NCBI RefSeq assembly: GCF_000828085.3
Contig: NZ_JXCA02000002.1
Coordinates: 348,596 to 410,419, forward strand
Reading direction: 5' to 3'
Source of the DNA: Scytonema tolypothrichoides VB-61278
Lineage (GTDB): Bacteria > Cyanobacteriota > Cyanobacteriia > Cyanobacteriales > Nostocaceae
Length of the DNA: 61,824 bases
Made by a program: the position numbers and the translations under genes. The stretch's first letter is position 1, and each line of letters starts with the position of its first letter. The notes beneath the pieces are model-generated. The model ran no database searches. It worked only from the letters and a program-made list of their open reading frames with translations, and was not told where the DNA came from. Below, piece by piece: positions 25,595 through 34,141 of the stretch.

Positions 25595-27283
25595 ATGCCA
25601 GATGTTCGGTTCGATAAATACTACCGTTATGAAGATTTAACACGTGTCCTTCATGCTTATGCTCAGGAATTTCCCCAGCTTGTGAGTATAGAAAGCATTG
25701 GCAAGAGCTACGAAGAGCGTGACATCTGGCTGCTTACAGTCACCAATTTTGCTACAGGTTCGGATAGCCAAAAGCCGGCTTTCTGGGTTGATGGCAATAT
25801 CCACTCTGCAGAAGTCGCAGCATCGAGTGTGTGTCTGTATCTCCTACAAACATTAGTGACAAGCTACGGAACTCATCCAGATATCACTCGTTGTTTGGAC
25901 ACCCGCGCTTTCTACATTTGCCCCCGCGTCAACCCTGATGGAGCTGAGTTGGCATTAGCGGATTCGCCGAAATTTATTCGCTCCAGCACTCGTCCCTATC
26001 CTTATGATCAGGAAGATGAGGACGGTTTAGTCATTGAAGATATAGATTCTGATCGCCGCATTTTAATGATGCGAATTCCTGATCCTAACGGATCCTGGAA
26101 AATTTGCCCCACCGAACCACGTCTATTAGTGGCTCGTGAACCAACAGAAACAGGTGAGCAATATTACCGAGTGTTGCCAGAAGGACGTATCGAAAATTAC
26201 GATGGAGTCCAAATTCACCTCCAGCCTACCAAGGAAGGGCTAGACTTAAACCGCAATTTTCCCAATAAGTGGCGACAAGAGTATGAACAAGTAGGCTCTG
26301 GTCCTTATCCTACATCTGAACCGGAGGTGCGATCGCTTGTACAATTTATTAGCACTCACCCAAACATCACAGGTGCGACTACCTTCCATACCTTCAGTGG
26401 TGTTTTACTACGCCCCTACAGCTATGACAGCGATGAGGAATTACCTGTCAAAGACTTGCGTACCTACCAACACATCGGCAAAAAAGGTACTGAGCTAACT
26501 GAATACCCCGCTATCTCTGGATTTCATGAGTTTCGTTATCATCCCAAACAGGTTATCGGCGGTACTTTCCACGACTGGGTTTATGAACACCAAGGTGTCT
26601 TTGGTTGGACGGTAGAAGTTTGGAGTCCTCAGCGGCAAGCTGGAATTACTGAGTATAAATACATTGATTGGCAACGGGAACACCCCTTAGAAGATGACCT
26701 GAAGCTACTGCGTTGGAGCGACGAAAAATTGGGAGGAAAAGGCTATGTAGAATGGTATCCGTTCGACCATCCCCAACTTGGTCAAGTTGAATTGGGTGGT
26801 TGGGATACTATGTATGCTTGGTCAAATCCACCACCAGAATTTCTGGAGAAGGAAATTGCTCGTTTTCCCAACTGGCTAGTGTGGCATCTATTAATCTCTC
26901 CCCAGTTGGAGATTTATGAAGCTAGTGTCCACAGCTTGGGTGATGGTATTTATCGGGTGCGGATAGTTATACATAACACAGGGTGGTTACCTACTTATGT
27001 TACCGAAAAAGCCCTAGAGAAAAAGCTGGTGCGGGGCTGCATCTGTGAAATTGAGTTACCTGTTGGTGCAACTTTAGAGACAGGTAAGCCGCGTGAAGAG
27101 TTGGGTCAATTAGAAGGGCGTGCCTATAAACCGTCAGTACCCATTCGGCGACATGCAGATCTTACCCAAGACCGGGCGAAGGTGGAATGGATCGTGCGCT
27201 CGCCCCAAGGTGGTACAGTCAAACTGTCAGCTCATCATGAGCGTGCGGGAGTTGTACATACTGAGGTGACTTTGCAGTTATGA
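25595..27283 (+). CDS. M14 zinc carboxypeptidase-like protein
   Basis: 562 residues, no signal peptide visible, so probably cytoplasmic. The M14 zinc site is readable: His70 and Glu73 in DGNIHSAEVAAS, His265 in TTFHTFSG, and a likely catalytic Glu341 in GWTVEVWSPQ. Other family pieces are YEERDIWLLTV, CPRVNPDGAE, and LDLNRNFPNKW. Residues from about 410 to 562 form an added C-terminal beta-rich domain. It would remove C-terminal residues from peptides; specificity unclear. Convergent with the hydrolase gene at 27432, with a hairpin repeat between. Confidence 0.9.
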   Translation: MPDVRFDKYYRYEDLTRVLHAYAQEFPQLVSIESIGKSYEERDIWLLTVTNFATGSDSQKPAFWVDGNIHSAEVAASSVCLYLLQTLVTSYGTHPDITRCLDTRAFYICPRVNPDGAELALADSPKFIRSSTRPYPYDQEDEDGLVIEDIDSDRRILMMRIPDPNGSWKICPTEPRLLVAREPTETGEQYYRVLPEGRIENYDGVQIHLQPTKEGLDLNRNFPNKWRQEYEQVGSGPYPTSEPEVRSLVQFISTHPNITGATTFHTFSGVLLRPYSYDSDEELPVKDLRTYQHIGKKGTELTEYPAISGFHEFRYHPKQVIGGTFHDWVYEHQGVFGWTVEVWSPQRQAGITEYKYIDWQREHPLEDDLKLLRWSDEKLGGKGYVEWYPFDHPQLGQVELGGWDTMYAWSNPPPEFLEKEIARFPNWLVWHLLISPQLEIYEASVHSLGDGIYRVRIVIHNTGWLPTYVTEKALEKKLVRGCICEIELPVGATLETGKPREELGQLEGRAYKPSVPIRRHADLTQDRAKVEWIVRSPQGGTVKLSAHHERAGVVHTEVTLQL

Positions 27284-27363
27284 CAAACAATCTTGGTGAG
27301 AATGGGGTTTGTCAGTTTTTTGGTCAGCAAAGATTAAGAAATAAACAATTTTGAATTAATAAA

Positions 27364-27436
27364 TTTAGCTTAAACCAAAAGAAGCCCCACATCTGACCCG
27401 AAGGGCAGTGTGGGATGAATTTTGGTTTAAGCTAAA
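27364..27436. repeat. Nested inverted repeat, IS200/IS605-end-like
   Basis: A 17-base perfect outer inverted repeat (TTTAGCTTAAACCAAAA with its complement at 27420-27436) encloses a second hairpin with stem CCCACA/TGTGGG around GACCCGAAGGG. The inner part, AGCCCCACA to GTGTGGGATGAA, looks like the 3-prime hairpin at the right ends of IS200/IS605-type elements (TnpB guide RNA end). No tnpA or tnpB is present. It lies between convergent genes and contains the stop codon of the 27432 gene. It could also serve as a two-way terminator. Confidence 0.5.
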
Positions 27437-30344
27437 AAGTAAAAGGAGCGATCGCCGCAATCTCCGGATCTGAGTTACCCACCTGACTAGTGCTGAGTAT
27501 CCATAACGACGCTCCCTGTTTCTGAAATATCTCAGTCACGCTATCACTGGCTTTTCGTGGCAAAATGCTTCGCCAACTCACCAAAGCTGTGAAAATTTGT
27601 TGTAGAGGACTATCTGCAAGAGAACTGCCTATCGTTGTAGTAGAAGAGTTCTCCCAGTCAGCCCGTGCTATCCCAAAAGGTAACAGATCATGTCTGATAG
27701 CTTTGTCTAACTTCACCAACTGCTTAAAACTCGTGGCATATTCAGGATGACGAAGTAACCAGTTTTTAAACTCAGGATTATTTTTGATAGCATACGCAAT
27801 ATCTTTAGCATCGAATTGAATGGCAGCCTGAATAACTTTAATCGCTGCATACAATGCCTGGTTGGAATCTTGAGCACAGTTGTTTGCTGGACCGACATAG
27901 GTTGCACCCATCCCATCTCCAATCCGGTAACGCGCTGTCATGATTTCCAACTGACGAACCAAAACTCCCAATGGTGTGCGTTTGACTTCATCAGCATCGT
28001 AGTCATTTGTGAGAGCATCTAATTTAATTAGGGTATCGCAAACGGGACGAATTCCTAACCAACCAAACTGGCGATCGCCCATATAACGAGTCCAACAAAG
28101 CGTACCTGCAATCAGCCCATCAACGTTGTGAGTGTAAACTTGGTGATACTCAATCTCAAAGCGTAACTCTCCTGTCAGGGGTTCGCGCACCACTTCTGCC
28201 ACTCCATAGGCACTATGACCAAAGTAAACAGGGCCTTTCGCTGCGATTTCTCGTTTTTTGCCGCCAATACCGCCATAAACGTGTACAAGCAAAGCACACT
28301 CACCTTCACGCCATTTGGACACTCCTTGCTGAATATCTTTGCTCCTCCGACTCAAAAGCACAGATTGTATTTGTCCTTTTTTTGTAGTCAGATTCTGCCA
28401 GCAGCGCTTCTTGAGATATTTATTCGTTGGTTTTCTGCCAACAATCACCTCTCTAGGTTGGACTCGCAACAAAGCACGGGGGGCTAAAGCCTGCACAACA
28501 AACATTCCTGCGGCGTTCTTTGCTCCGTAAATATACCACCCAGTCTCGTTCAGGGGAGACTTTTCAAGACCGTTATTGCTTGATGAAGAAATGTTCTGGT
28601 CAGAAGGAATCACCTCAGGCAAAAGCACGACTTCCTCAACAGAGTTAAACTTACGGGAAGCGCGATTGAAATGTATAACTCGGAACTGTTCGCTTCCTGG
28701 CTGAATGGGCTGCAAAAACATTACTAATCCATAAAAGCGTCCAGAAATTTGAACTGGTTCACTTGTAATGTAAAGGGTGATTTTTCCATTCTGTTCCACC
28801 ACAACAGGCTCGCGCAGCTTTACGATAATATCATCATTCGGTCTTGAACCAGCTAGCGACTCCAATGGTGTCACCTGACGCCAGTGATTTATCCGAATGG
28901 GAACAATTTTTCCTCGTGTGTAGTTGTATAGTGCTTCCGCGTTGAAGTGAACATCCTTTTTGGTTGACTGAACCGATACTTTTGATTCGGGATCGTCAAT
29001 CCATTGTAAATACACGACTTGTCCGACCAAATGTTGATGTTTAGTATCTGCGTGATGCACTTCAAACAGAACACCTGATTTGCGTTGCTCTTTTGGCGGT
29101 AAAATTAGCCTTCCCATCCAAGGGGCGATAGGTTCATAAAGTTCTGTGTTAACCGACTGGTTTAAAGGATAGTATTCTGGTCGATTAAATGGTGCTTCCC
29201 GATACCGTTCGTAATTGCTAAGCTTTGTGATCACGAGTTCTTCATTGTAGGGATACTCGTCTTGCAAAATTGCTGATATGATATCAACTGTTTGACGCAG
29301 ATAGCTACGACCATCGCTTAAAAATTTATTGGCATCTAAAGGACCACCCGCACCCATATGACCGACTGGACCGAGTGAAACAAAACTGATTTTACCCAGG
29401 CGTTTGGCACGGTTCCAGTAGGATAAGAAGAAGACTTTCCACCGCTTTGGAAACAAAATCGGACCTAAGCGCTCAACTGGATCTTTGTCACCAACAAGAT
29501 GGTAGAGATGTTCTGCCAATAATGCATTAGTATTTCCACTGATCACGCCAGCTAAAGAAATGACTTCAATGGGTGCGTTGTCTAGTGCTTGCTTGAGATA
29601 AGAAAGTGCTCCCATTGCTATCTGTCCACCACCGCTGAAACCAATCAGTGTAATTGGGACTCCGCTACCGGGTTTGTAACCGTGGTTAATCAGGCTATTG
29701 TACATAACCTGCGCCGTCCCTTGGTTATAAATTGGTCCGAAGCGCTGGTCAGCAGAAACCGCAACAACAAGCAGATTGCGAATATTAATCGCTAAAGCGA
29801 GCAAAGCGTTGAAAATATTACCTTTTTTGGCACCATTGTTGGATTGACTGCGTCGTTCAGCGAAGCGCCAAAAGGGCGAGAGTATTCCACCTTCGGTCAG
29901 TGGTCGATTGAGGACTGAGTAAGGTATTAGTCCTTTAATGAGGACGATATTATCTGGCAAATCTACCGCTAAATCACGCAAAAACTCATCGCCATCTGGG
30001 AAGTACTTGAATGAAGCTTGACCAATGCCATCAAGGTAAATAACATAACGAACAACATTTGTCTGCGGTGGAATTTCTTCTTCTAATATTCCTAGGTTGA
30101 GTTTAGTATCAACTTTCTCACCATACCAACCAGCCCACCAGCCCAAGGCTTCGAGGGGGGCTAAAAGTCCGGCGAAGAGAATGGCTATAAAACTAATTTG
30201 CAACAAATCGACTGTTAGTTTTAACGCACCTCCCAAAGCGCTGTACCAAACTAACCACAGATGACTCAGTTGCGGAAAGAGTACAGTACAAAGTACGGCA
30301 ATGAAAATAATTCCTAAAAGTATGCTCACTCGTTTCACATTCAT
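27432..30344 (-). CDS. Membrane alpha/beta-hydrolase with C-terminal thiol-peptidase-like region
   Basis: 970 residues. Two N-terminal transmembrane segments (about 5-35 and 45-72) anchor it. Residues about 95-350 look like an alpha/beta-hydrolase: VVRYVIYLDGIG, the nucleophile elbow LIGFSGGGQ with Ser237, and a candidate His329 in GPVGHMGAGG. A beta-rich middle (about 380-620) follows. The last third has an order His710 (FGHSAYGVAEVV), Glu730/732, Cys823 (ANNCAQDSNQALY), which is what a circularly permuted NlpC/P60-type thiol peptidase would show; this is inference. The start overlaps the upstream Yip1 gene by four bases, so they are co-translated. The stop lies inside a repeat. Function unknown; possibly lipid or envelope turnover. 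Confidence 0.7.
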   Translation of the reverse strand: MNVKRVSILLGIIFIAVLCTVLFPQLSHLWLVWYSALGGALKLTVDLLQISFIAILFAGLLAPLEALGWWAGWYGEKVDTKLNLGILEEEIPPQTNVVRYVIYLDGIGQASFKYFPDGDEFLRDLAVDLPDNIVLIKGLIPYSVLNRPLTEGGILSPFWRFAERRSQSNNGAKKGNIFNALLALAINIRNLLVVAVSADQRFGPIYNQGTAQVMYNSLINHGYKPGSGVPITLIGFSGGGQIAMGALSYLKQALDNAPIEVISLAGVISGNTNALLAEHLYHLVGDKDPVERLGPILFPKRWKVFFLSYWNRAKRLGKISFVSLGPVGHMGAGGPLDANKFLSDGRSYLRQTVDIISAILQDEYPYNEELVITKLSNYERYREAPFNRPEYYPLNQSVNTELYEPIAPWMGRLILPPKEQRKSGVLFEVHHADTKHQHLVGQVVYLQWIDDPESKVSVQSTKKDVHFNAEALYNYTRGKIVPIRINHWRQVTPLESLAGSRPNDDIIVKLREPVVVEQNGKITLYITSEPVQISGRFYGLVMFLQPIQPGSEQFRVIHFNRASRKFNSVEEVVLLPEVIPSDQNISSSSNNGLEKSPLNETGWYIYGAKNAAGMFVVQALAPRALLRVQPREVIVGRKPTNKYLKKRCWQNLTTKKGQIQSVLLSRRSKDIQQGVSKWREGECALLVHVYGGIGGKKREIAAKGPVYFGHSAYGVAEVVREPLTGELRFEIEYHQVYTHNVDGLIAGTLCWTRYMGDRQFGWLGIRPVCDTLIKLDALTNDYDADEVKRTPLGVLVRQLEIMTARYRIGDGMGATYVGPANNCAQDSNQALYAAIKVIQAAIQFDAKDIAYAIKNNPEFKNWLLRHPEYATSFKQLVKLDKAIRHDLLPFGIARADWENSSTTTIGSSLADSPLQQIFTALVSWRSILPRKASDSVTEIFQKQGASLWILSTSQVGNSDPEIAAIAPFTF

Positions 30345-31060
30345 ACTCTTGTATTGTCTCCTTTATCACCTGTGTTAATTTGGTTACCCCTACGTAATAT
30401 CTGCGGTCCCGCTTGCAGAAGTTGTTCTACTCCTTGGATATCGGTTACTAAGTGTGTTCCCGCCACTGTATTAGACAGCCACTTACCAAGTATTGCAACA
30501 GGTCGTCCGATGGTGCGCTGCACAATCTGAAAGACAACCCATCCCAACACACCGCACCACAGCGCTTGCCATATACCACCACCAAGGGCACCACCAAGGG
30601 CGACACGCAAGCCTGTCACAAATGCTAACAGTGTCCAAATAGAAAGCAAGACTTGAATTGGCACACCCAAATAAGGCAATGCCACTAAAAAACTCAGTAT
30701 CAGCGGTGCGTAAGCGAATCCCAATGTAGACCATACGATGTCATAGGGGATATTAGCACGAAATAGTATAAAGCTCACCAGCCATGTACTTAAACCCCAA
30801 AATAACACGGTGAATACAAATAACACAGATGCAATGAATAGACTCAGAAGAAAGCGAAGCGGTCTGACTCGGTTGACGAATAGTACCGTCCCCTGACCTA
30901 CAGCTTGAGAAAACCCAGCAACGAGTACGATGTAGAAGGCTGCTGTTGAAGCTTGGGGTAGGGTTTGAATCAGATTAAAGGTTTCGGGGTTGAGGGCGAT
31001 CGCACCGCTTGCAAGTTCCCAAAATCTGTCGAGGGCAGTTTGTGTCATGGCAAATGGCAT
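30341..31060 (-). CDS. Yip1-domain membrane protein
   Basis: 239 residues, about five transmembrane helices in the pattern of Yip1 proteins: FYIVLVAGFSQAVGQGTVLF, FVFTVLFWGLSTWLVSFILF, WSTLGFAYAPLILSFLVALP, LSIWTLLAFVTGLRVALGG. A second ATG (MTQTALDRFW) four codons in may be the true start. The stop codon overlaps the start of the large hydrolase gene by four bases, which strongly suggests an operon and a shared membrane task. No enzymatic motif seen. Confidence 0.82.
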   Translation of the reverse strand: MPFAMTQTALDRFWELASGAIALNPETFNLIQTLPQASTAAFYIVLVAGFSQAVGQGTVLFVNRVRPLRFLLSLFIASVLFVFTVLFWGLSTWLVSFILFRANIPYDIVWSTLGFAYAPLILSFLVALPYLGVPIQVLLSIWTLLAFVTGLRVALGGALGGGIWQALWCGVLGWVVFQIVQRTIGRPVAILGKWLSNTVAGTHLVTDIQGVEQLLQAGPQILRRGNQINTGDKGDNTRV

Positions 31061-31098
31061 AAAAAAGCTGATAACTGTTTTAGTTGTTATAGTGTATG

Positions 31099-31809
31099 TT
31101 AATTCACCTTAAAATTCAGTATTAACTCTGTTTTTTTTATTTGCTCTTGACTAAACGCAGCTTGCTTGAGATAAGCTAAAAAAGTTCTATCGCTATACCT
31201 GGAATCTAGGTAAATAGCTTTGGTATAAACTTTTTTGGCGGTATTTTGATTACCACTGTCCCAATAGGCGATCGCACTAGCAACTAAAGGGTGAGGATTA
31301 TTTGGTTCAAGAATAGCAGCACGGTTAGCAGTGACAATAGCTAAATTATAAATTTGTAATCTATGCAACGCTAAACTTAAGTTAAAGTAGGCAATTTCAT
31401 TATCTGGCTTGAGAATTGCTGCCAAAGTATGAACCAGGACTGCTCCTGTTAAGTTGCTATCAACCAGATAGACAATTCCCAAAGCATTGTAAGCAGGAAC
31501 AAAAGTAGGCTTTTGATATATTGCTTGCCATAAAGATTGTGCTGCTTGTTGTTCTTTTCCAGCTAAATGCAATGTCCAACCCAAATTAACTCGTCCCATA
31601 AGATTTTTGGGTTCGAGTTCTACAGATTTTTCCATTGCGGTAATTGCTTCAGGTAGCCGTCCTTGTTGACGATACAAAAGCCCTAGTTGTCGATAGTCAC
31701 CACCGGTATTGGCTGCACTGGCTAAAGGTGTACCGAGAGCAAAAGTCAAGAATAAAGATGTACAAATTCCACTGGCTATCTTTACTTTTGCTGGTTTCAA
31801 CACCTTCAT
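31099..31809 (-). CDS. Exported TPR protein
   Basis: 236 residues. Signal peptide at 1-33 (hydrophobic core ending TPLASAAN). Then about five TPR units: DYRQLGLLYRQQGRLPEAIT, NLMGRVNLGWTLHLAGKEQQ, FVPAYNALGIVYLVDSNLTG, IAYFNLSLALHRLQIYNLAI, PLVASAIAYWDSGNQNTAKK. Acts as a protein-binding scaffold in the periplasm or lumen. 38 bases upstream of the Yip1/hydrolase pair on the same strand, so possibly the first gene of that operon. Confidence 0.85.
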   Translation of the reverse strand: MKVLKPAKVKIASGICTSLFLTFALGTPLASAANTGGDYRQLGLLYRQQGRLPEAITAMEKSVELEPKNLMGRVNLGWTLHLAGKEQQAAQSLWQAIYQKPTFVPAYNALGIVYLVDSNLTGAVLVHTLAAILKPDNEIAYFNLSLALHRLQIYNLAIVTANRAAILEPNNPHPLVASAIAYWDSGNQNTAKKVYTKAIYLDSRYSDRTFLAYLKQAAFSQEQIKKTELILNFKVN

Positions 31810-31821
31810 TTTCAGTTTCCT

Positions 31822-31992
31822 TTATCAGTTATCAGTTACCAGTTACCAGTTATCAGTGAGTCAGCGCTGCAGGAGGGTCTCCCGACCTAGGCGACTGCGA
31901 ACCCGAAGGGTTATCAGTTATCAGTGAGTCAGCGCTGCAGGAGGGTCTCCCGACCTAGGCGACTGCGAACCCGAAGGGTTATCAGTTATCAG
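31822..31992. repeat. Tandem duplication with TTATCAG heptamers
   Basis: A 68-base unit (TTATCAGTGAGTCAGCGCTG, then GGAGGGTCTCCCGACC and GCGAACCCGAAGGG) occurs twice head to tail at 31850 and 31918, framed by TTATCAG/TTACCAG heptamers on both sides. It looks like a GC palindrome inserted into a heptamer array and then duplicated by slippage or recombination. Confidence 0.9.
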
Positions 31993-32034
31993 GTAGGAAA
32001 CCGACTCGTCCACCCCTTGTTCACTGTTTACTGT

Positions 32035-32682
32035 TCACTGTTCACTGTTTTCATCCAACATTTTGGGGTCAATTCCCAAAGCATCGAGTTGTTCAGGACT
32101 CAGGGAGCGTAACTTCTCTACAATTGTCTCGCGCTTGTGTCGTTCAACCTCAGCGCGTTCTTCACCTGTTAGAAGTAAATTTCCCTGTGCATCCCACCAT
32201 CGTAACCAAGGTAGGTCTGCATTTTGATACCGTCCTTGCCAGATTCCTAATTCTACTGCCAATGGTGCAATCAGGTAATTTCCTCGTTCGTTGGGTGTCA
32301 TGAGTCCATAAGTATTATCCAGGAGTCAATATACCTATGCTTGTGCTTTTTATACCTCATAAATCGCATAGTAAGGGACGCGAATTGCCTGCTCATAAAC
32401 CCAAAACTTGCCCACTGTCCCGTCTTCCCTCAGAGATGGCGGCGTTCTATCTCGTTCCTCACTGCCATCTCCTGATACAAACTCAATCACAATCAACGGT
32501 GCGACATACTCCTTCCACAAAACGTAGGAACGCCGAATTTTTCCATTCAAAGTTGGCGGGACATTCGGGACGTAAAACCAACCCGGTGCTTCTGCTGCTT
32601 TTTGTAGAGGATCGGTTAATCGCCAATAAATAGCAGAATCCTGTCCGATACAATATTGACCATCAGGATGCATAGGCTTCAC
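32035..32682 (-). pseudogene. Uma2-family PDDEXK nuclease gene, three internal stops
   Basis: Both halves are in one continuous frame and match Uma2-type proteins of cyanobacteria: the first part has KIRRSYVLWKEY, LIVIEFVSGDGSEERDR (nuclease core), GKFWVYEQAIRVPYYAIYEV; the second has MTPNERGNYLIAPLAVELGI and WQGRYQNADLPWLRWWD with a Glu/Arg-rich coiled tail. Between them, stops occur at 32350-32352 (TAA), 32335-32337 (TAG) and 32326-32328 (TGA), while the residues around them still look Uma2-like (K-A-Q-A, V-Y, L-L-D-N-T-Y). The N-terminus also seems short: an in-frame TGA precedes it. It is a decayed gene rather than two small ones. Confidence 0.75.
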
Positions 32683-32849
32683 CAGGTATCCATCTGATTC
32701 TCATTTTATTTATTTTTCGCAAATGTCTAACAAACAAGATTTCAACTTCTGATAAACCTGCACTCGCTGGTTGTTTTGCACCAAAGACTAGTCTAAACTC
32801 CAGTTTTTTTAGGTAGGCAAAGCATAATTTGAATTTGCTGCGCCTATAA

Positions 32850-32904
32850 AGACTTTAGCAAGTCTTATTCTCAACTCTTTGGCATCTGCGCCAAAGAGTT
32901 TTTT
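32850..32904 (+). ncRNA. Candidate short RNA or orphan terminator
   Basis: AAGACTTTAGCAAGTCTT forms one hairpin (32850-32867). ACTCTTTGGC, a short loop, and GCCAAAGAGT form a second hairpin at about 32874-32897, followed by a run of seven Ts on the plus strand. A rho-independent terminator pointing this way has no plus-strand gene upstream. Either a small RNA of about 55-200 bases ends here, or the hairpin protects the 3-prime end of the minus-strand TPR mRNA. No promoter with good spacing was found. Confidence 0.35.
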
Positions 32905-33635
32905 TATGACACAGAGGGATCTTCGGTTGCTTTCATCTTTTGTAAAAGCTGTTGAACTTGGTAAACTTTATCAGGTCTATTTTGTGCCTTGAAAATATTC
33001 AAAGCTTTGTTCACAGATGCCAACGCCTCATCTCGGTTGCCTTTTTGCCACAGCACTTGTCCTAGACTTGCCAATGCATCAGCATATTCTGGGTTAATTT
33101 TTAGTGCTTTTTGAAACTCTGCAATAGCTTCTTCCCAGCGAGTTTGGCTAGCAAGAGCAATGCCCATCGCATTATGAGCAAGAGCATAGCTTGAATTGAA
33201 ACGAATAGCTTGTTTGTATTCACCGATTGCTTCTTCAGCTTTATCTTGTTGATAAAGAACATTCCCTAGTTGATAGTGTGCAAAAGCATCTTTGGGAAAT
33301 TTTTTAATCAACTTGCGTAAATTTTCCTCTGCAGCGGCGAAGTTCCGCTGATTATAGAAAACATTTGCTTCTTGAATGAGGCGCGATCGCTCTTGTTCGT
33401 CCCGATCTCCAATTTGCGCTAGTATAAAATTGCTCGCGTTATCCCTCTTGTTCTGGGGCAACGTTGAGAGCCTATCATGAGTGACAACAGAATCATTATT
33501 ATTTTTTTGCGGATATGTAGTATCGGCTAGTACTAATGGAAATGTATCAATAACAGATAATGATCCCAGTATTACACAAATAAGAGGTTTAGCAAGTACC
33601 GAGTAAGTTAGGCTTTTCAGGTTCACCACGCACAT
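32904..33635 (-). CDS. Exported TPR protein
   Basis: 243 residues. An N-terminal hydrophobic segment (about residues 12-38) looks like a signal peptide or anchor. From residue 85, four TPR units are clear: LIQEANVFYNQRNFAAAEEN, AFAHYQLGNVLYQQDKAEEA, ALAHNAMGIALASQTRWEEA, ADALASLGQVLWQKGNRDEA. The rest is a short helical tail. Protein-protein scaffold; partner unknown. A GTG/ATG choice at the start is uncertain (MCVVNLKS). Ends at the hairpin with T-run described separately. Confidence 0.82.
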   Translation of the reverse strand: MCVVNLKSLTYSVLAKPLICVILGSLSVIDTFPLVLADTTYPQKNNNDSVVTHDRLSTLPQNKRDNASNFILAQIGDRDEQERSRLIQEANVFYNQRNFAAAEENLRKLIKKFPKDAFAHYQLGNVLYQQDKAEEAIGEYKQAIRFNSSYALAHNAMGIALASQTRWEEAIAEFQKALKINPEYADALASLGQVLWQKGNRDEALASVNKALNIFKAQNRPDKVYQVQQLLQKMKATEDPSVS

Positions 33636-34141
33636 TACCTGAATAATTTATCGTTAATGGTTTTAGGAAAGCACATTCAGCATCAAGTAGAATCAGCATA
33701 TGCTGTTGATAACATTTTACCTAAAATTTCCACTTTCAAAAATTAGCTCTGAATGAAATATCTTTGTCTGTATGTGAATCAGACATCAGGCTAAGAGCGA
33801 TCTGCCGAACGCTCATGTTGAGCGCTTTGCGCGTAAGGCAAGCGAATCTATCGCCCTTGTTTTGCCAAGCTTGTTCCTCCCGCAACAGGCGGACTCAAAG
33901 CAGAGACTTTAGGCAATAGGGCGGTTAAGATGCGATCATCGCATCCTAAAGATCATACTGTAGAAATAAAAAGCTTTAGCGATAGAAAGTCATTCAACTG
34001 AGTTGAAGTATAATTAACACGTATTGATTGCACGCGATCAGTAAATGGTAACTGCTAATGTGGTAACAGGTAATGGCTCATGCCTTATCCAATTACCGAT
34101 TACCGATTACTAACAATTACTGATAAAGGTTAGGAGTAAAG
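33636..34141. other. 506-base gap upstream of the channel-like gene
   Basis: No gene seen. It includes a GC-rich dispersed repeat around 33795-33860 (GCTCATGTTGAGCGC palindrome-like), a TATAAT box at about 34009-34014 suitable for the downstream gene, and TTACCGA/TTACTGA heptamer repeats at 34084-34127. Confidence 0.5.

Noticed and set aside
31822-31992. Possible CRISPR-like array
   Set aside because: Only two 68-base units in direct tandem with no unique spacers; this is a simple tandem duplication.
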